From NCBI GenBank assembly GCA_023265315.1, contig JAHFUA010000013.1:1-37119 (forward strand): 37,119 nucleotides of DNA. Reading direction: 5' to 3'. Position 1 is the first letter of the stretch. The number at the start of each line of letters is the position of its first letter. The notes beneath the pieces are model-generated. The model did not search any database. It saw only the letters and a program-made list of their open reading frames with translations, and was not told where the DNA came from. The translations under genes and the position numbers were made by a program. Positions 1-8,878 of the stretch are shown here, in pieces. The stretch is from Acidobacteriota bacterium (GTDB taxonomy: Bacteria; Acidobacteriota; Terriglobia; Terriglobales; Acidobacteriaceae).

Positions 1-2
1 GC

Positions 3-572
3 CGCTCCAGCGGTCTGGCCGAGTTCAACCACGCCATCGAAGGCGAGGAAGGCCTGCGCATCCTCGACCTGGGCCCCACTTCTCCCGCCAACATCGCCTA
101 TCTCACCGGCCTGGGGCACAAGGTCTATAACGAAGACGTGCTCCAGGAATCGGAAGACCCCTCGCTGGTGGTGCCGGCCGAGGATGGCCGTTCTACCCGC
201 GACGCCGACCGCTTCCTGGCCGAGAACCTGGTGTACGGCAACGCTACCACCTTCGATGCCATCCTGTGCTGGGACATCCCCGACTACTTGCACGAGGCCC
301 TGGTCAAGCCCATGGTGAACCGCATTCACCGCCTCCTGCGCCCCAAGGGCATCCTGCTGGCCTTCTTCCACACCCGCGACGCTGGCCCCGACGCCCCCTA
401 CTACCGCTACCACATCGCCGGGGAAGACACGCTCGAGCTCCAGATCGGGCCCTGCTTCCGCCTGCAACGCGTCTTCAACAACCGCCACATCGAAAACCTC
501 TTCCGCGACTACTCGTCGATCAAGTTCTTCCTCGCCCGCGACAACGTCCGGGAAGTGCTGGTACTCAGATAA
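3..572 (+). CDS. SAM-dependent methyltransferase-like protein, 5' end outside window
   Basis: The reading frame is open from the left edge to a TAA at 570-572, giving at least 189 residues; the real start lies upstream, and the GTG at 138 is only an internal codon. Near the N-terminal end of the visible part, RILDLGPTSPANIAYL resembles the SAM-binding loop (motif I) of class I methyltransferases. It is followed by an acidic position (NEDV) and a later AILCWDIPDYL, in the place of motif IV. A 'RIHRLLRPKGILLAFFH' segment matches the post-motif strand. The substrate cannot be read from the sequence. The gene converges on the FAD reductase to its right, and the gap between the stops is filled by an inverted repeat. 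Assignment as a methyltransferase is inference from fold motifs; a SAM-binding but inactive homologue is possible. Confidence 0.7.
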   Translation, partial: RSSGLAEFNHAIEGEEGLRILDLGPTSPANIAYLTGLGHKVYNEDVLQESEDPSLVVPAEDGRSTRDADRFLAENLVYGNATTFDAILCWDIPDYLHEALVKPMVNRIHRLLRPKGILLAFFHTRDAGPDAPYYRYHIAGEDTLELQIGPCFRLQRVFNNRHIENLFRDYSSIKFFLARDNVREVLVLR

Positions 573-650
573 TCGGGAGATCGGATCATCGGGTCATTGA
601 AACTCGCTTTTTTCGATCACCCGATGACCCGATCACCCGATGTCCCGATG
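571..650. repeat. Intergenic inverted-repeat mosaic, ATCGGG/CCCGAT unit
   Basis: The unit ATCGGG or GATCGGGT recurs in both orientations. Bases 584-602 pair with 611-633 (16 of 19 match in the aligned core GATCATCGGGTCATTGAAA), with a T-rich loop. It lies between convergent genes and could terminate both. The last residues of the minus-strand FAD reductase (GDRVIG) are encoded by the repeat itself. A related short run (CATGACCCGATCCGCCGATG) occurs again near 1859-1880. Confidence 0.7.
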
Positions 651-1714
651 GGCACAATTGACACGCGCGTTTTGCCGATCAGGAACGACGTCACCCGGGG
701 CGATTGCAAGGCCGCCATCACCAGCCCCTGGAACGCGCGCGGGACCGACGCCAGCCGCCGCAACCATCCCGCATGGCGGAACAACGGACGCAACTCGCGC
801 TCATACTGGCTGCGATAGATCGCAGCCGCCTCGACCACTGACCTCTTCCCCGCCAGCGCCGACGCGGCCATCGCGCCGCTGCGCAGCGCCAGCGAGATCC
901 CGTCGCCCACGAAGGGATCGATGAACCCGGCGGCGTCGCCCGCGAACAATACCCCGCCCTCTTCCGCCTGGGGAGGCGCGAAGACCAGGGGCGAGGTGGC
1001 CACTGTCTCCGATGCCTGCTGCCACGCCCGGCTGCGCTCCGAGAGCTTGGGTTGGAGCGCCAGCACCTGCTCGATCGAATGGGCGCTCCCCGCCCGCACC
1101 ATGGCGCATGCATTCACCTGTCCGTCGCCCAGCGGCTGCACCCCGCAGTAGCCGCCGGCGAAAAAGTACAGGTCCACGGACGAGGCCGGCCCTTGCTCGC
1201 GGAAGTGCGCCTTCCAGCCCACCCATTTTTCCCGCTGCCGCCGGGCGAGCCGGCTGCGCCGCAGGTTCGACCAGCGTCCGCTGGCGTTGACCACCCCCCG
1301 CGCGCTGTAATCCCCCGCCGTAGTTTCGATAACGAAGGGTCCCGCGCCGGTGATGGCGCGCGCTTCCACCTGCTGGCGGCAATCGGCGCCACATTCGGCC
1401 GCCAGGCGCCACAGTGCGTCGTCCAATTCGTAGCGCGAGATGGCCGCCCCTGCCGGCGAGAGCGCGGCTTCCGCCACCGCAGTCGCGGCAAAGATGCGGG
1501 CGTGCGCGATGCGCGGCGCCCGATGGACGAGATCGTCCAAACCCAGGGCCGCGAGCAGCGCCACTCCCTCTGGCGAGATGAATTCACCGCAGACCTTGTG
1601 GCGGGGGAAGCGTCCGCGCTCCAGCAGCAGCACCCGCGCCCCACGCCGCGCCGCGGTGATGGCCACCGCCGTCCCCGCCGGCCCGCCGCCGATGATGGCT
1701 AAGTCGAACCACAT
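617..1714 (-). CDS. FAD-dependent oxidoreductase, geranylgeranyl reductase family
   Basis: A 365-residue flavoprotein. The N-terminal FAD dinucleotide-binding motif is GGGPAG at residues 9-14, followed by the family's VCGEFISPEG segment at 41-50. A second FAD-contact motif, FAGDAAGFIDPFVGDGISLA, lies near residue 256. This layout matches the COG0644 family, which includes geranylgeranyl reductases and halogenase-like or PKS-associated dehydrogenases, so the reaction is likely reduction or oxidation of a lipid or polyketide-like substrate, but the substrate is not readable. The ATG at 1712-1714 directly precedes the FAD-binding strand (MWFDLAIIGGG), which supports this start. The gene converges on the methyltransferase-like gene; its C-terminal GTSGDRVIG comes from the intergenic repeat, so the native C-terminus probably ended earlier. 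Confidence 0.85.
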   Translation of the reverse strand: MWFDLAIIGGGPAGTAVAITAARRGARVLLLERGRFPRHKVCGEFISPEGVALLAALGLDDLVHRAPRIAHARIFAATAVAEAALSPAGAAISRYELDDALWRLAAECGADCRQQVEARAITGAGPFVIETTAGDYSARGVVNASGRWSNLRRSRLARRQREKWVGWKAHFREQGPASSVDLYFFAGGYCGVQPLGDGQVNACAMVRAGSAHSIEQVLALQPKLSERSRAWQQASETVATSPLVFAPPQAEEGGVLFAGDAAGFIDPFVGDGISLALRSGAMAASALAGKRSVVEAAAIYRSQYERELRPLFRHAGWLRRLASVPRAFQGLVMAALQSPRVTSFLIGKTRVSIVPIGTSGDRVIG

Positions 1715-1773
1715 GAGTTCAGACGCGCTCTCCGCGTCAGATTGTAAGCCGCGGCCCCACCCGCGGCGGGCGA

Positions 1774-1803
1774 GAGCCTGCCCTGAGCCAAGCCGCAGGG
1801 GCG
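1774..1803. repeat. REP-like palindromic repeat, copy 1 (degenerate)
   Basis: Contains GAGCCTGCCCTGAGC followed by a degenerate AAGCCGCAGGGG arm. Better copies are at 4736-4763 (inverted) and 8601-8629. The consensus GCCTGCCCTGAGC...GTCGAAGGGG folds on itself through CCCT/AGGGG. This copy is in the gap between the divergent FAD reductase and the secreted hypothetical gene. Confidence 0.65.
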
Positions 1804-1990
1804 CCCGCCCCGCTGATCTATCCCATCATGACTCAAGGACGCATCCGGTCAATGGCCCCATGACCCGATCCGCCGATGTTCCGATTCGACTAAGATGTTG
1901 TACTCTCTTCCTTATAGGCGGCGTCGCCGAACCAACCAAAGCTGCCGCGCCGACATCTGGGTGGATATCGCTCCCCCAACGAGGCTTGCT

Positions 1991-2929
1991 ATGAAGCGCA
2001 CAGCGTCTCTCATCGTCATTTCTGTGGTGCTGGTTGCCGTCCCCGGCTGGGGAGCGGCGCTGGGCACGGCCGCCGGCACCGTGATCCCGTCGCAAGTGCA
2101 GCAGATCATCAGCGTCGACTACCGCCAACTGGCGGCATCTCCCACCGCGCTGGCGCTCAAGGCCAAAGTGCTGCCCCAGAATCTGAAAGAACTGGAGACG
2201 GCGCTGCACGGCGTGGGCATCGATCCCGACAAGGACGTGGATTCGCTGACCTTCGCGTCCTTCCGCACCCAGGACAAGGCGCTGCACGTCATCGGCATTG
2301 CCCAGGGACAATTCAGCCGCCCCAAGATCATCAAAAGCATGCGCGCTAAGAAGATCAAGCCCACCAAGTATCACACCTCATTCCTCTACCCCATGGCGGG
2401 CGGCATGCAGGTCACGTTCCTGGATAGTTTCACGATGTTGTTTGGCGACAACTCCGCCGTCGAGGCCTCGCTGGATGCGCGCGACGGCAACGCCGAGAGC
2501 CTGGCCGCGAACAGCCAGATGTCCGACCTGGTGCGCTCCGCCGACCAGGGCGCGGTGTGGAGCGTGCTCGACGCCGCCGGCACCCAGAACATGATGCGCT
2601 CCACCCTGGGCGACGCCGCCCGCCTGGCTGACTACGATACTGTCAAGAAACGCCTGCTGGGCTCTATCTACACCATGGACTTCACCCACGGCGTCAAGTT
2701 CGACCTCAGCGTGCTGACCTCCGACTCCATGACTGCGGCCACCATGTCGTCGCTGCTGCGCGCCGGCATGATGTTCAAGAGGATGAACGCCACCGGGGTG
2801 GAGAAGATGGCGCTCGACAACGTCACCGTAGACAACGACAGCGAACACCTGCTGGTCCACTTCAAGACCGACGACGACAAGTTCCAGTCGCTGTTGCAGT
2901 CACCCCTGTTCACCGCGATCGCCAGATAG
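1991..2929 (+). CDS. Secreted hypothetical protein
   Basis: A 312-residue protein from the ATG at 1991, chosen because ACGAGG lies just upstream and the protein then begins with a signal peptide (MKRTASLIVISVVLVAVPGWGAA). In-frame sequence before this ATG is Arg-rich and not signal-like. The mature part contains no cysteine-rich or catalytic motif that I recognise. It is alpha/beta in character, with several segments such as QQIISVDYRQLAASP, FLDSFTMLFGD and FDLSVLTSD that look like repeated strands of a periplasmic scaffold. A periplasmic or surface location is inferred from the signal sequence. It stands alone, with repeat-rich gaps on both sides. I do not recognise the family. Confidence 0.75.
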   Translation: MKRTASLIVISVVLVAVPGWGAALGTAAGTVIPSQVQQIISVDYRQLAASPTALALKAKVLPQNLKELETALHGVGIDPDKDVDSLTFASFRTQDKALHVIGIAQGQFSRPKIIKSMRAKKIKPTKYHTSFLYPMAGGMQVTFLDSFTMLFGDNSAVEASLDARDGNAESLAANSQMSDLVRSADQGAVWSVLDAAGTQNMMRSTLGDAARLADYDTVKKRLLGSIYTMDFTHGVKFDLSVLTSDSMTAATMSSLLRAGMMFKRMNATGVEKMALDNVTVDNDSEHLLVHFKTDDDKFQSLLQSPLFTAIAR

Positions 2930-3020
2930 GAGTCAGCGGGTCGAGACTTAGCTTGCTAGTTTCCCCGGGTTGGTGCCAGGGCCCGGCCTTCAGCCGTGCA
3001 GCAACCCTCATCAAAGAGGG

Positions 3021-3179
3021 GTGTCATTCCGAGCGAAGCGAGGAATCCATGCATTAGACTATCGAGGGATGGTGTAGGGACAAAACCCATCTTCTTTAGC
3101 CTGCCGAGTTCCTTAAAGCGATTCGTCATTTGCACGCATAGAAAGATACATAGATTCCTCGCTTCGCTCGGAATGACAC
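3021..3179. repeat. MITE-like element with perfect 27-base terminal inverted repeats
   Basis: The left end, 3021-3047 (starting GTGTCATTCCGAGCGAAG), is the exact reverse complement of the right end, 3153-3179: 27 of 27 bases match. The 105-base interior has no plausible gene. Each arm also carries an internal palindrome (CGAGCGAAGCGAG). No clear target-site duplication flanks it. It could be a non-autonomous mobile element or a paired REP-type element (BIME-like). Confidence 0.75.
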
Positions 3180-3292
3180 TTTGGAGGGATGGATGGTTCC
3201 GCGCGCGTGCAGCGAGGGCGGTTATGGCTGATACGAACTGAATGCCAACTGCTCCCCCTGAAACTTCCTTCCGCTGCCCACATCCAATCCCC

Positions 3293-3904
3293 ATGCTCTT
3301 CGAAGGCAACGAGCGCAAGCAACTCGAGCGCAAGATGCTGGAGGCAGGGCGTCTGCCGCCGGGCCAGGCCGCCACGTTGAAATGGCCGGTGCTGCACGAA
3401 GGATCGGTGCCGCGCTTCGATCCCGCGCGCTGGGACTTCCGCATCGCCGGACTGGTGGAGGAGCCGGTGCGGCTCACCTGGGAAGAATTCAACCGCCTGC
3501 CCAAATCTACCGTGACCAGCGATTTCCACTGCGTCACGCGCTGGAGCCGCTTCGACAACCGCTGGCAGGGCGTGCTCTTCCGCGACCTGCTGAAGCTGGT
3601 GAAGCTCCAGCCGGGCGCCGCTTACGTGCTGGTGCACGCCGAGCAGGGCTACACCGCCAACGTGCCCCTGGCCGACCTCGACCGCGACAATGTCCTGTTC
3701 GCCACCCACCACGACGGCCAGCCGCTCCTGCCTGAGCACGGCTATCCGCTGCGGCTGATCGTGCCCCACCTCTATGCCTGGAAATCAGTGAAGTGGGTGC
3801 GCGGCCTGGAGTTCGGCGACCGCGACCTGCCCGGCTTCTGGGAGCAGAACGGGTATCACATGTACGGGGACCCGTTCCGAGAGCAGCGATTTGATACGGA
3901 TTGA
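3293..3904 (+). CDS. Sulfite oxidase-like molybdopterin oxidoreductase
   Basis: A 203-residue protein with the oxidoreductase molybdopterin-binding fold of COG2041. The motif TSDFHCVTRWSRFDNRW places the molybdenum-ligating cysteine at residue 80. LPPGQAATLKWPVLHEG at residues 21-37 and YPLRLIVPHLYAWKSVKWVRGLEF near the C-terminus are family hallmarks. There is no heme domain, dimerisation domain or twin-arginine signal, so it is the short cytoplasmic type rather than YedY/MsrP. The electron acceptor and substrate are unknown. I prefer the ATG at 3293 because the protein then begins MLFEGNERK, the usual family start; an ATG at 3242 is also in frame and neither has a good Shine-Dalgarno sequence. 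A decayed copy of this gene's end lies at 4778-4850. Confidence 0.85.
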   Translation: MLFEGNERKQLERKMLEAGRLPPGQAATLKWPVLHEGSVPRFDPARWDFRIAGLVEEPVRLTWEEFNRLPKSTVTSDFHCVTRWSRFDNRWQGVLFRDLLKLVKLQPGAAYVLVHAEQGYTANVPLADLDRDNVLFATHHDGQPLLPEHGYPLRLIVPHLYAWKSVKWVRGLEFGDRDLPGFWEQNGYHMYGDPFREQRFDTD

Positions 3905-4160
3905 GTCATTTGGCCATTGAGTCATTGAGCAAGAACATCGTGCTGGAGAATCACTTCTTCCAGCATTGCAGAAGTCCAGGGCTGCCTTCTATTGATCTGG
4001 GCCCGGCGGCGGCTTAGCAGACCTACTGTCTTGAAAAGGGCAGGCTCCAGGTTGGGCACTCGCGGGAGTCTTGGGCACAAAGCCCCACGCTTGCGGGGTA
4101 GATGCATTCTCCCTCGACTCAGGGCTAAAGCCCCTCGCTCGGGATGACAGTCGCATCAGG
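3905..4160. other. Repeat-rich gap between convergent genes
   Basis: No gene is supported here. The gap starts with a GTCATTGAG/GGCCATTGAG direct repeat (about 3904-3930). Near 4095-4150 there is a fragment of REP-like sequence, with GGGCTAAAGCCCC as a short perfect hairpin and CTCGGGATGACAG resembling the 3021-3179 element ends. It separates the molybdoenzyme and trmO, which converge. Confidence 0.5.
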
Positions 4161-4619
4161 TCATTCGCTCCGCCGCGCTTCGGCTTCCGCCAGCCAGCCA
4201 CGCCGTAACCCTTCCGCAGGCACGCTCGACAGGTAGGGCTTGATATCCAGGATGGGCGTGCCGTCGAGCATATCGACGCCCCGGACGTGCAGCGTCCGTC
4301 CCTCCCGCCGCAGGAGTTCGACGACCGTGAGGCCAACGGGATTCGGGCGTCGCGGGGAGCGCGTCGCGAACACGCCGTGCGGCCGGTCGTCGCTCGGCGG
4401 CGTGCTCAGCAGGTCGAAGCCCTGGGCGCGGTCGAATTCCCAGAGAACAAACAGGTGGGAGAAACCCTCGATGTCAGTGAGTCCCGGCTCGAACTCGGGC
4501 AAAACGTCCAGCGTTCCCTCGGCCTCGTGCTTAGCGCCGAGTCCTTTGGGGATTTCCCTGGATTCTTTGAAGGGACCTCGCACAAATCCGATGGGGCGTG
4601 AGGTAAACATGCGGAACAT
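4161..4619 (-). CDS. trmO: tRNA (N6-threonylcarbamoyladenosine-37)-methyltransferase TrmO
   Basis: A 152-residue TsaA/TrmO-family protein. It methylates N6 of t6A at position 37 of certain tRNAs using SAM, through a beta-barrel fold rather than a Rossmann fold. Visible family motifs are PIGFVRGPFK near the N-terminus, FSHLFVLWEFD in the middle, the very characteristic FATRSPRRPNPVGLTVVEL, and GVDMLDGTPILDIKPYL near the C-terminus. The ATG at 4619 is chosen because family members start a few residues before the PIG motif. The frame can be read back to 4709, but the extra 30 residues are low-complexity and run into the repeat cluster at 4701-4763. The gene converges on the molybdoenzyme. Confidence 0.85.
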   Translation of the reverse strand: MFRMFTSRPIGFVRGPFKESREIPKGLGAKHEAEGTLDVLPEFEPGLTDIEGFSHLFVLWEFDRAQGFDLLSTPPSDDRPHGVFATRSPRRPNPVGLTVVELLRREGRTLHVRGVDMLDGTPILDIKPYLSSVPAEGLRRGWLAEAEARRSE

Positions 4620-4700
4620 TCTATCCGCCGTACTTCGCTCGCGTTCAGTCGCCCGCCGCGGCGGGCTCCCTGGCGCTCCCTGAGCTGTCAGGATCAGCGA

Positions 4701-4763
4701 ACCCACCACTGACGTGGTGGGCTAACATACGCCGCGCCCCTCGACTTCGCTCGGGGCAGGCTC
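4701..4763. repeat. Hairpin plus REP-like repeat, copy 2
   Basis: A perfect hairpin, CCCACCAC-tgac-GTGGTGGG (4702-4721), is followed by an inverted copy of the REP-like repeat (4736-4763; GCCCCTCGACTTCGCTCGGG). The cluster lies immediately before the molybdoenzyme pseudogene fragment and probably marks the break that removed the rest of that copy. Confidence 0.7.
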
Positions 4764-4777
4764 TACAGCGCTGGTGT

Positions 4778-4850
4778 GGCTTCTGGCAGCAGAATAGGTA
4801 CCACATGTATGGAGATCCGTTCAGAAGGAGGGGTTTGATACGGATTTGTA
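4778..4850 (+). pseudogene. Remnant of a second sulfite oxidase-like gene, C-terminus only
   Basis: Bases 4778-4850 align with 3835-3904, the 3' end of the intact molybdoenzyme, at about 80% identity by eye. In frame the remnant reads GFWQQNRYHMYGDPF against GFWEQNGYHMYGDPF in the intact gene. A one-base deletion just after that shifts the frame, and restoring it gives GFDTDL and a TAA. Nothing upstream of 4778 belongs to the gene; the REP-like cluster begins there instead. This is a truncated, frameshifted duplicate. Confidence 0.85.
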
Positions 4851-4936
4851 ATTTCAAATTTGTAATTTTGTAATTTGGGGGCGTGCGTCGGCGCGCCTCT
4901 GAATTTGCAAATTACCAATTACAAATTACCAATTCT
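4844..4936. repeat. Intergenic inverted-repeat mosaic, AATTTGTAATT unit
   Basis: The left arm (about 4844-4878) repeats ATTTGTAATTT three times. The right arm (about 4901-4935) repeats its complement, AAATTACCAATT. The AT-rich arms could form a long hairpin around a GC-rich loop. The mosaic reaches the stop codon of the SPOR gene. Confidence 0.7.
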
Positions 4937-5513
4937 ACTTTTTGACGATCGGGCTATAGCCCTCGCCGGCCAGGCGGCCGCGCATGGCTTCCGCGTCTTT
5001 GATGTCGTTGAACGGCCCCACCTGCACGTGAAACAGCGAGTCGCTCGGCGGGTTGCCGGCCAGGAAGACGGGATAATTCTTCTTCCGCAGGGCGCCCGCC
5101 AGCGCTTCCGCATCTTCCTTCTTGCTTACCGCCGCCACCTGCACTACGTAGGCGGAAGCATGCGGCGTCTCCGGCGCTGGCGCGCTGGCTGCCGGAGCTG
5201 GGGCCGGAGCCGATGCGGGCGGCGTGAGCTGCGGGTTGGCCTCCTTCTGCTCCACGGTCTTGTAGAAGGTGAGGTCATTGGCCGGCGCGGCATTGGCAGC
5301 TTCCGCCGGAGCGCCGCTGGTGGCCTTGGGTTTGGCGGCATTCGTTGCCGCTCCCGGTGACCCCGCTTCCGCCGTCATGGCGGTCGGGCCCAGGCTGCGT
5401 CCCAGCGTATATCCCAGCCCGAAGAAGATCCCACACACCACTACCAGTGCGAAGAACAATCCCACCAGCCGTCCCGTTCCCAAGCTGATCTCGACTTCCT
5501 GACTCGCGCCCAT
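4935..5513 (-). CDS. Membrane-anchored SPOR-domain protein
   Basis: A 192-residue protein. The ATG at 5513 is preceded by GAGGGAGG and gives MGASQEVEISLGTGR, then a single transmembrane helix (about residues 15-40, LVGLFFALVVVCGIFFGLGY). A long Ala/Pro linker follows. The C-terminal ~75 residues form a SPOR domain (YVVQVAAVSKKEDAEALAGA...VQVGPFNDIKDAEAMRGRL). SPOR domains bind peptidoglycan lacking stem peptides, typically at division sites, so a cell-envelope or septal role is likely. The in-frame extension to 5555 lacks a ribosome site. It is divergent from the Fur-family gene, sharing a 124-base promoter region. Confidence 0.85.
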   Translation of the reverse strand: MGASQEVEISLGTGRLVGLFFALVVVCGIFFGLGYTLGRSLGPTAMTAEAGSPGAATNAAKPKATSGAPAEAANAAPANDLTFYKTVEQKEANPQLTPPASAPAPAPAASAPAPETPHASAYVVQVAAVSKKEDAEALAGALRKKNYPVFLAGNPPSDSLFHVQVGPFNDIKDAEAMRGRLAGEGYSPIVKK

Positions 5514-5637
5514 ATGCCTCCCTCTGGGGGCATGATATGCCAGCGCCGCAGCCAATGCTTATTGGCGCAATTGGTTCAGGGGAAAGCAGCCGTCAGTGCT
5601 CCCCGCCGCGTGTTATGCTTTTCTTATCCGTGGAGAC

Positions 5638-6135
5638 ATGTTGCAGAAGCGCATCGACGATCACGCCATCATCTCGCCCGAATCCATGCGCGAGGCGGAG
5701 GACATCTTTCACACCCATCTCAAGCGGGTGGGGCTGAAGCTGACCGATCAGCGCGACACCATCCTGTGCACCTTCCTGGAAACCCGCGCCCACCTCTCCA
5801 CCGACGAACTCCACGGGTTGGTGAAGAAAAAAGACGCGCGTATCGGCATCACCACCGTCTATCGAACGCTCAAGCTGCTGGCCGCCTGCGGCCTGGCTAG
5901 CGAGGTCGCCTTCCACGACGGCGTGGCCCGCTTCGAGCACCAGTACAACCGCCGCAGCCATCACCACATGGTGTGCACCGCTTGCGGCAGCTCCGTCGAG
6001 TTCTTCTCCCCCGAGATCGGCCGCCTGGAGCAGGAGATCGGCCGCAAACACCACTACTTCACCACCCGCCACACCTTCCAGATCTACGGCATCTGCGAAA
6101 ACTGCCGTAGGAAATCATCTTCGCGCACGGCGTAG
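5638..6135 (+). CDS. Fur-family metal- or peroxide-responsive repressor
   Basis: A 165-residue Fur/PerR/Zur-family regulator. The winged-helix recognition helix is at about 69-82 (IGITTVYRTLKLLA). A His-rich regulatory-metal region, FEHQYNRRSHHHMVCTACG, leads to the structural-zinc pairs C113/C116 and C153/C156 (GICENC). FEH at 99-101 has Glu where PerR-type sensors usually have Asp, which leans towards Fur or Zur over PerR, but the metal cannot be fixed from sequence. The ATG at 5638 follows GTGGAGAC; upstream in-frame sequence is not Fur-like. A candidate extended -10, TGTTATGCT, lies about 20 bases upstream. groES follows on the same strand with its own promoter, so co-regulation is not implied. 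Confidence 0.88.
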   Translation: MLQKRIDDHAIISPESMREAEDIFHTHLKRVGLKLTDQRDTILCTFLETRAHLSTDELHGLVKKKDARIGITTVYRTLKLLAACGLASEVAFHDGVARFEHQYNRRSHHHMVCTACGSSVEFFSPEIGRLEQEIGRKHHYFTTRHTFQIYGICENCRRKSSSRTA

Positions 6136-6237
6136 AGCCGCCGCCCCGCAGCCCTGGTAGCCCCTGGCACTGAGTGTCGCCTGGGATTGGTGCATCCGAT
6201 CGACTCTACCCGCCCGGATTTCTTCCCGCCTTACCTC

Positions 6238-6267
6238 TTGACACAAAGCAGGGCGCCTCCGTATACT
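6238..6267 (+). promoter_or_regulatory. Sigma-70 promoter of groES-groEL
   Basis: TTGACA at 6238-6243 and TATACT at 6262-6267 are separated by 18 bases. The -35 box is perfect and the -10 box has one mismatch. The CIRCE operator begins at the last base of the -10 box, so repressor binding would cover the transcription start. Confidence 0.88.
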
Positions 6268-6293
6268 TAGCACTCCTTACTGCTGACTGCTAA
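6267..6293 (+). promoter_or_regulatory. CIRCE operator (HrcA site)
   Basis: TTAGCACTC, a 9-base spacer, then GACTGCTAA. This is the CIRCE inverted repeat (consensus TTAGCACTC-N9-GAGTGCTAA) with one mismatch in the right arm. HrcA binds CIRCE and represses groE under non-stress conditions. hrcA itself is not in the window. Confidence 0.92.
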
Positions 6294-6365
6294 CAATGCT
6301 GGACAGGAAACTTAACTGTTTTCAAGTGACAGAAAATACACTGGTTATGAAAGGAGTACATCAGA

Positions 6366-6704
6366 ATGGCAACCAAGTTTACTCCCCTGCATGACCGCAT
6401 TCTGGTCAAGCGGATCGAGGAACAGGAGACCGTCCGTGGCGGCATCATCATCCCCGACACGGCCAAAGAGAAGCCGCAAGAGGGCGAAGTGATCGCCGTG
6501 GGCAAAGGCAAAATCAACGAAGACGGCAAGGTTTTCCCGCTGGACGTCAAGCACGGCGATCGCATCCTGTTCGGCAAGTACGCCGGCACGGAGGTCAAGA
6601 TCGACGGCGAGGAATTCCTGATCATGAAGGAGGACGAGGTCCTGGGCATCGTCTCGGGTGCGTCCAAGCCGGCCGAGCGCGAGAAGGCGGGAGCGCGGCG
6701 ATAA
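6366..6704 (+). CDS. groES: Co-chaperonin GroES
   Basis: A 112-residue co-chaperonin that caps the GroEL ring and closes the folding chamber. [17 protein letters not shown] at the N-terminus, the mobile loop [18 protein letters not shown], and [33 protein letters not shown] are all standard. The protein ends with about 14 extra charged residues ([13 protein letters not shown]), longer than the usual ~97. The ATG at 6366 follows GAAAGGAG. It is the first gene of the groES-groEL operon; the long leader after the promoter contains the CIRCE site. Confidence 0.97.
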   Translation: MATKFTPLHDRILVKRIEEQETVRGGIIIPDTAKEKPQEGEVIAVGKGKINEDGKVFPLDVKHGDRILFGKYAGTEVKIDGEEFLIMKEDEVLGIVSGASKPAEREKAGARR

Positions 6705-6784
6705 GCCACACATCCAGCCCAGGCGGAAACGGCAACACATCCGGGCACCCAGCGCCCAAAGCAAAGTTTCACGAGGAGAGATAA

Positions 6785-8452
<1,668 letters not shown>

Positions 8453-8494
8453 CGCAGTCGTCGGTCGTGGGCCGTTGGTCGTCGGCCAAGTCAA

Positions 8495-8525
8495 GCCCCG
8501 CGCGCAAGCGCGGGGCGTTTTTCTT
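8495..8525 (+). terminator. Intrinsic terminator of groES-groEL
   Basis: A perfect 9-pair stem, GCCCCGCGC-gcaa-GCGCGGGGC, is followed by GTTTTTCTTT. Just upstream (8458-8490) there is a short TCGTCGGTCGTGGGCCGTTGGTCG mosaic of the type seen elsewhere in the window; its unit matches the GGTCGTTGG units at 26.5 and 27.6 kb. Confidence 0.93.
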
Positions 8526-8629
8526 TGTCGCCGCGGATTTCCGCGGATAAACGCGGATGCAAGCCAAAGCGGCGGAGATGCCGAGGCACTGAGGTCCGTA
8601 GAGCCTGCCCTGAGCAAAGTCGAAGGGGC
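8526..8629. repeat. CGCGGAT direct repeats and REP-like repeat, copy 3
   Basis: CGCGGATTTCCGCGGATAAA followed by CGCGGATG (8532-8560) is a triple CGCGGAT direct repeat. At 8601-8629 is the clearest REP-like copy (GAGCCTGCCCTGAGC, AAAGTCGAAGGGG). No gene is supported in this stretch. Confidence 0.65.
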
Positions 8630-8654
8630 CGAAATAAATTAGCCCAGGGCGGAA

Positions 8655-8762
8655 GTGTGTGCGTGAGAACTCAATTTTGCCTAGGCCGAACATAATATGT
8701 TGGGCTTGCTGGAAGCTCCGAGCACAACATGTGACCGCGAAACCTGGTTTTCACGCACACAC
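8655..8762. repeat. Nested 108-base inverted repeat
   Basis: The outer arms are 8655-8669 (GTGTGTGCGTGAGAA) and 8748-8762 (14 of 15 complementary). The inner arms are 8697-8706 and 8721-8730 (ATGTTGGGCT with AGCACAACAT, one mismatch). The nested arms suggest either a structured RNA or a small MITE-like element. It lies about 115 bases before the ABC transporter start; no gene is supported inside it. Confidence 0.55.
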
Positions 8763-8848
8763 GAAAGTCCTCGGTTCCCCTTTTCGTTTTTTGCCGGTTT
8801 TTGGCGACGCGCACCAGCCACGTCATCAGGTGCAATTCTTCCTCGCTT

Positions 8849-8854
8849 TATAAT
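8849..8854 (+). promoter_or_regulatory. Candidate -10 box of ABC exporter operon
   Basis: TATAAT at 8849-8854 is a perfect -10 box, 24 bases before the ATG at 8879. No good -35 box is present at the usual spacing (TCAGGT at 17 bases). Confidence 0.5.
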
Positions 8855-8878
8855 CGATGAAGCACGACGCACCTTGCC

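Noticed and set aside
4620-4709. N-terminal extension of trmO
   Set aside because: Extra 30 residues are low-complexity, absent from the family's usual start, and run into a hairpin repeat.
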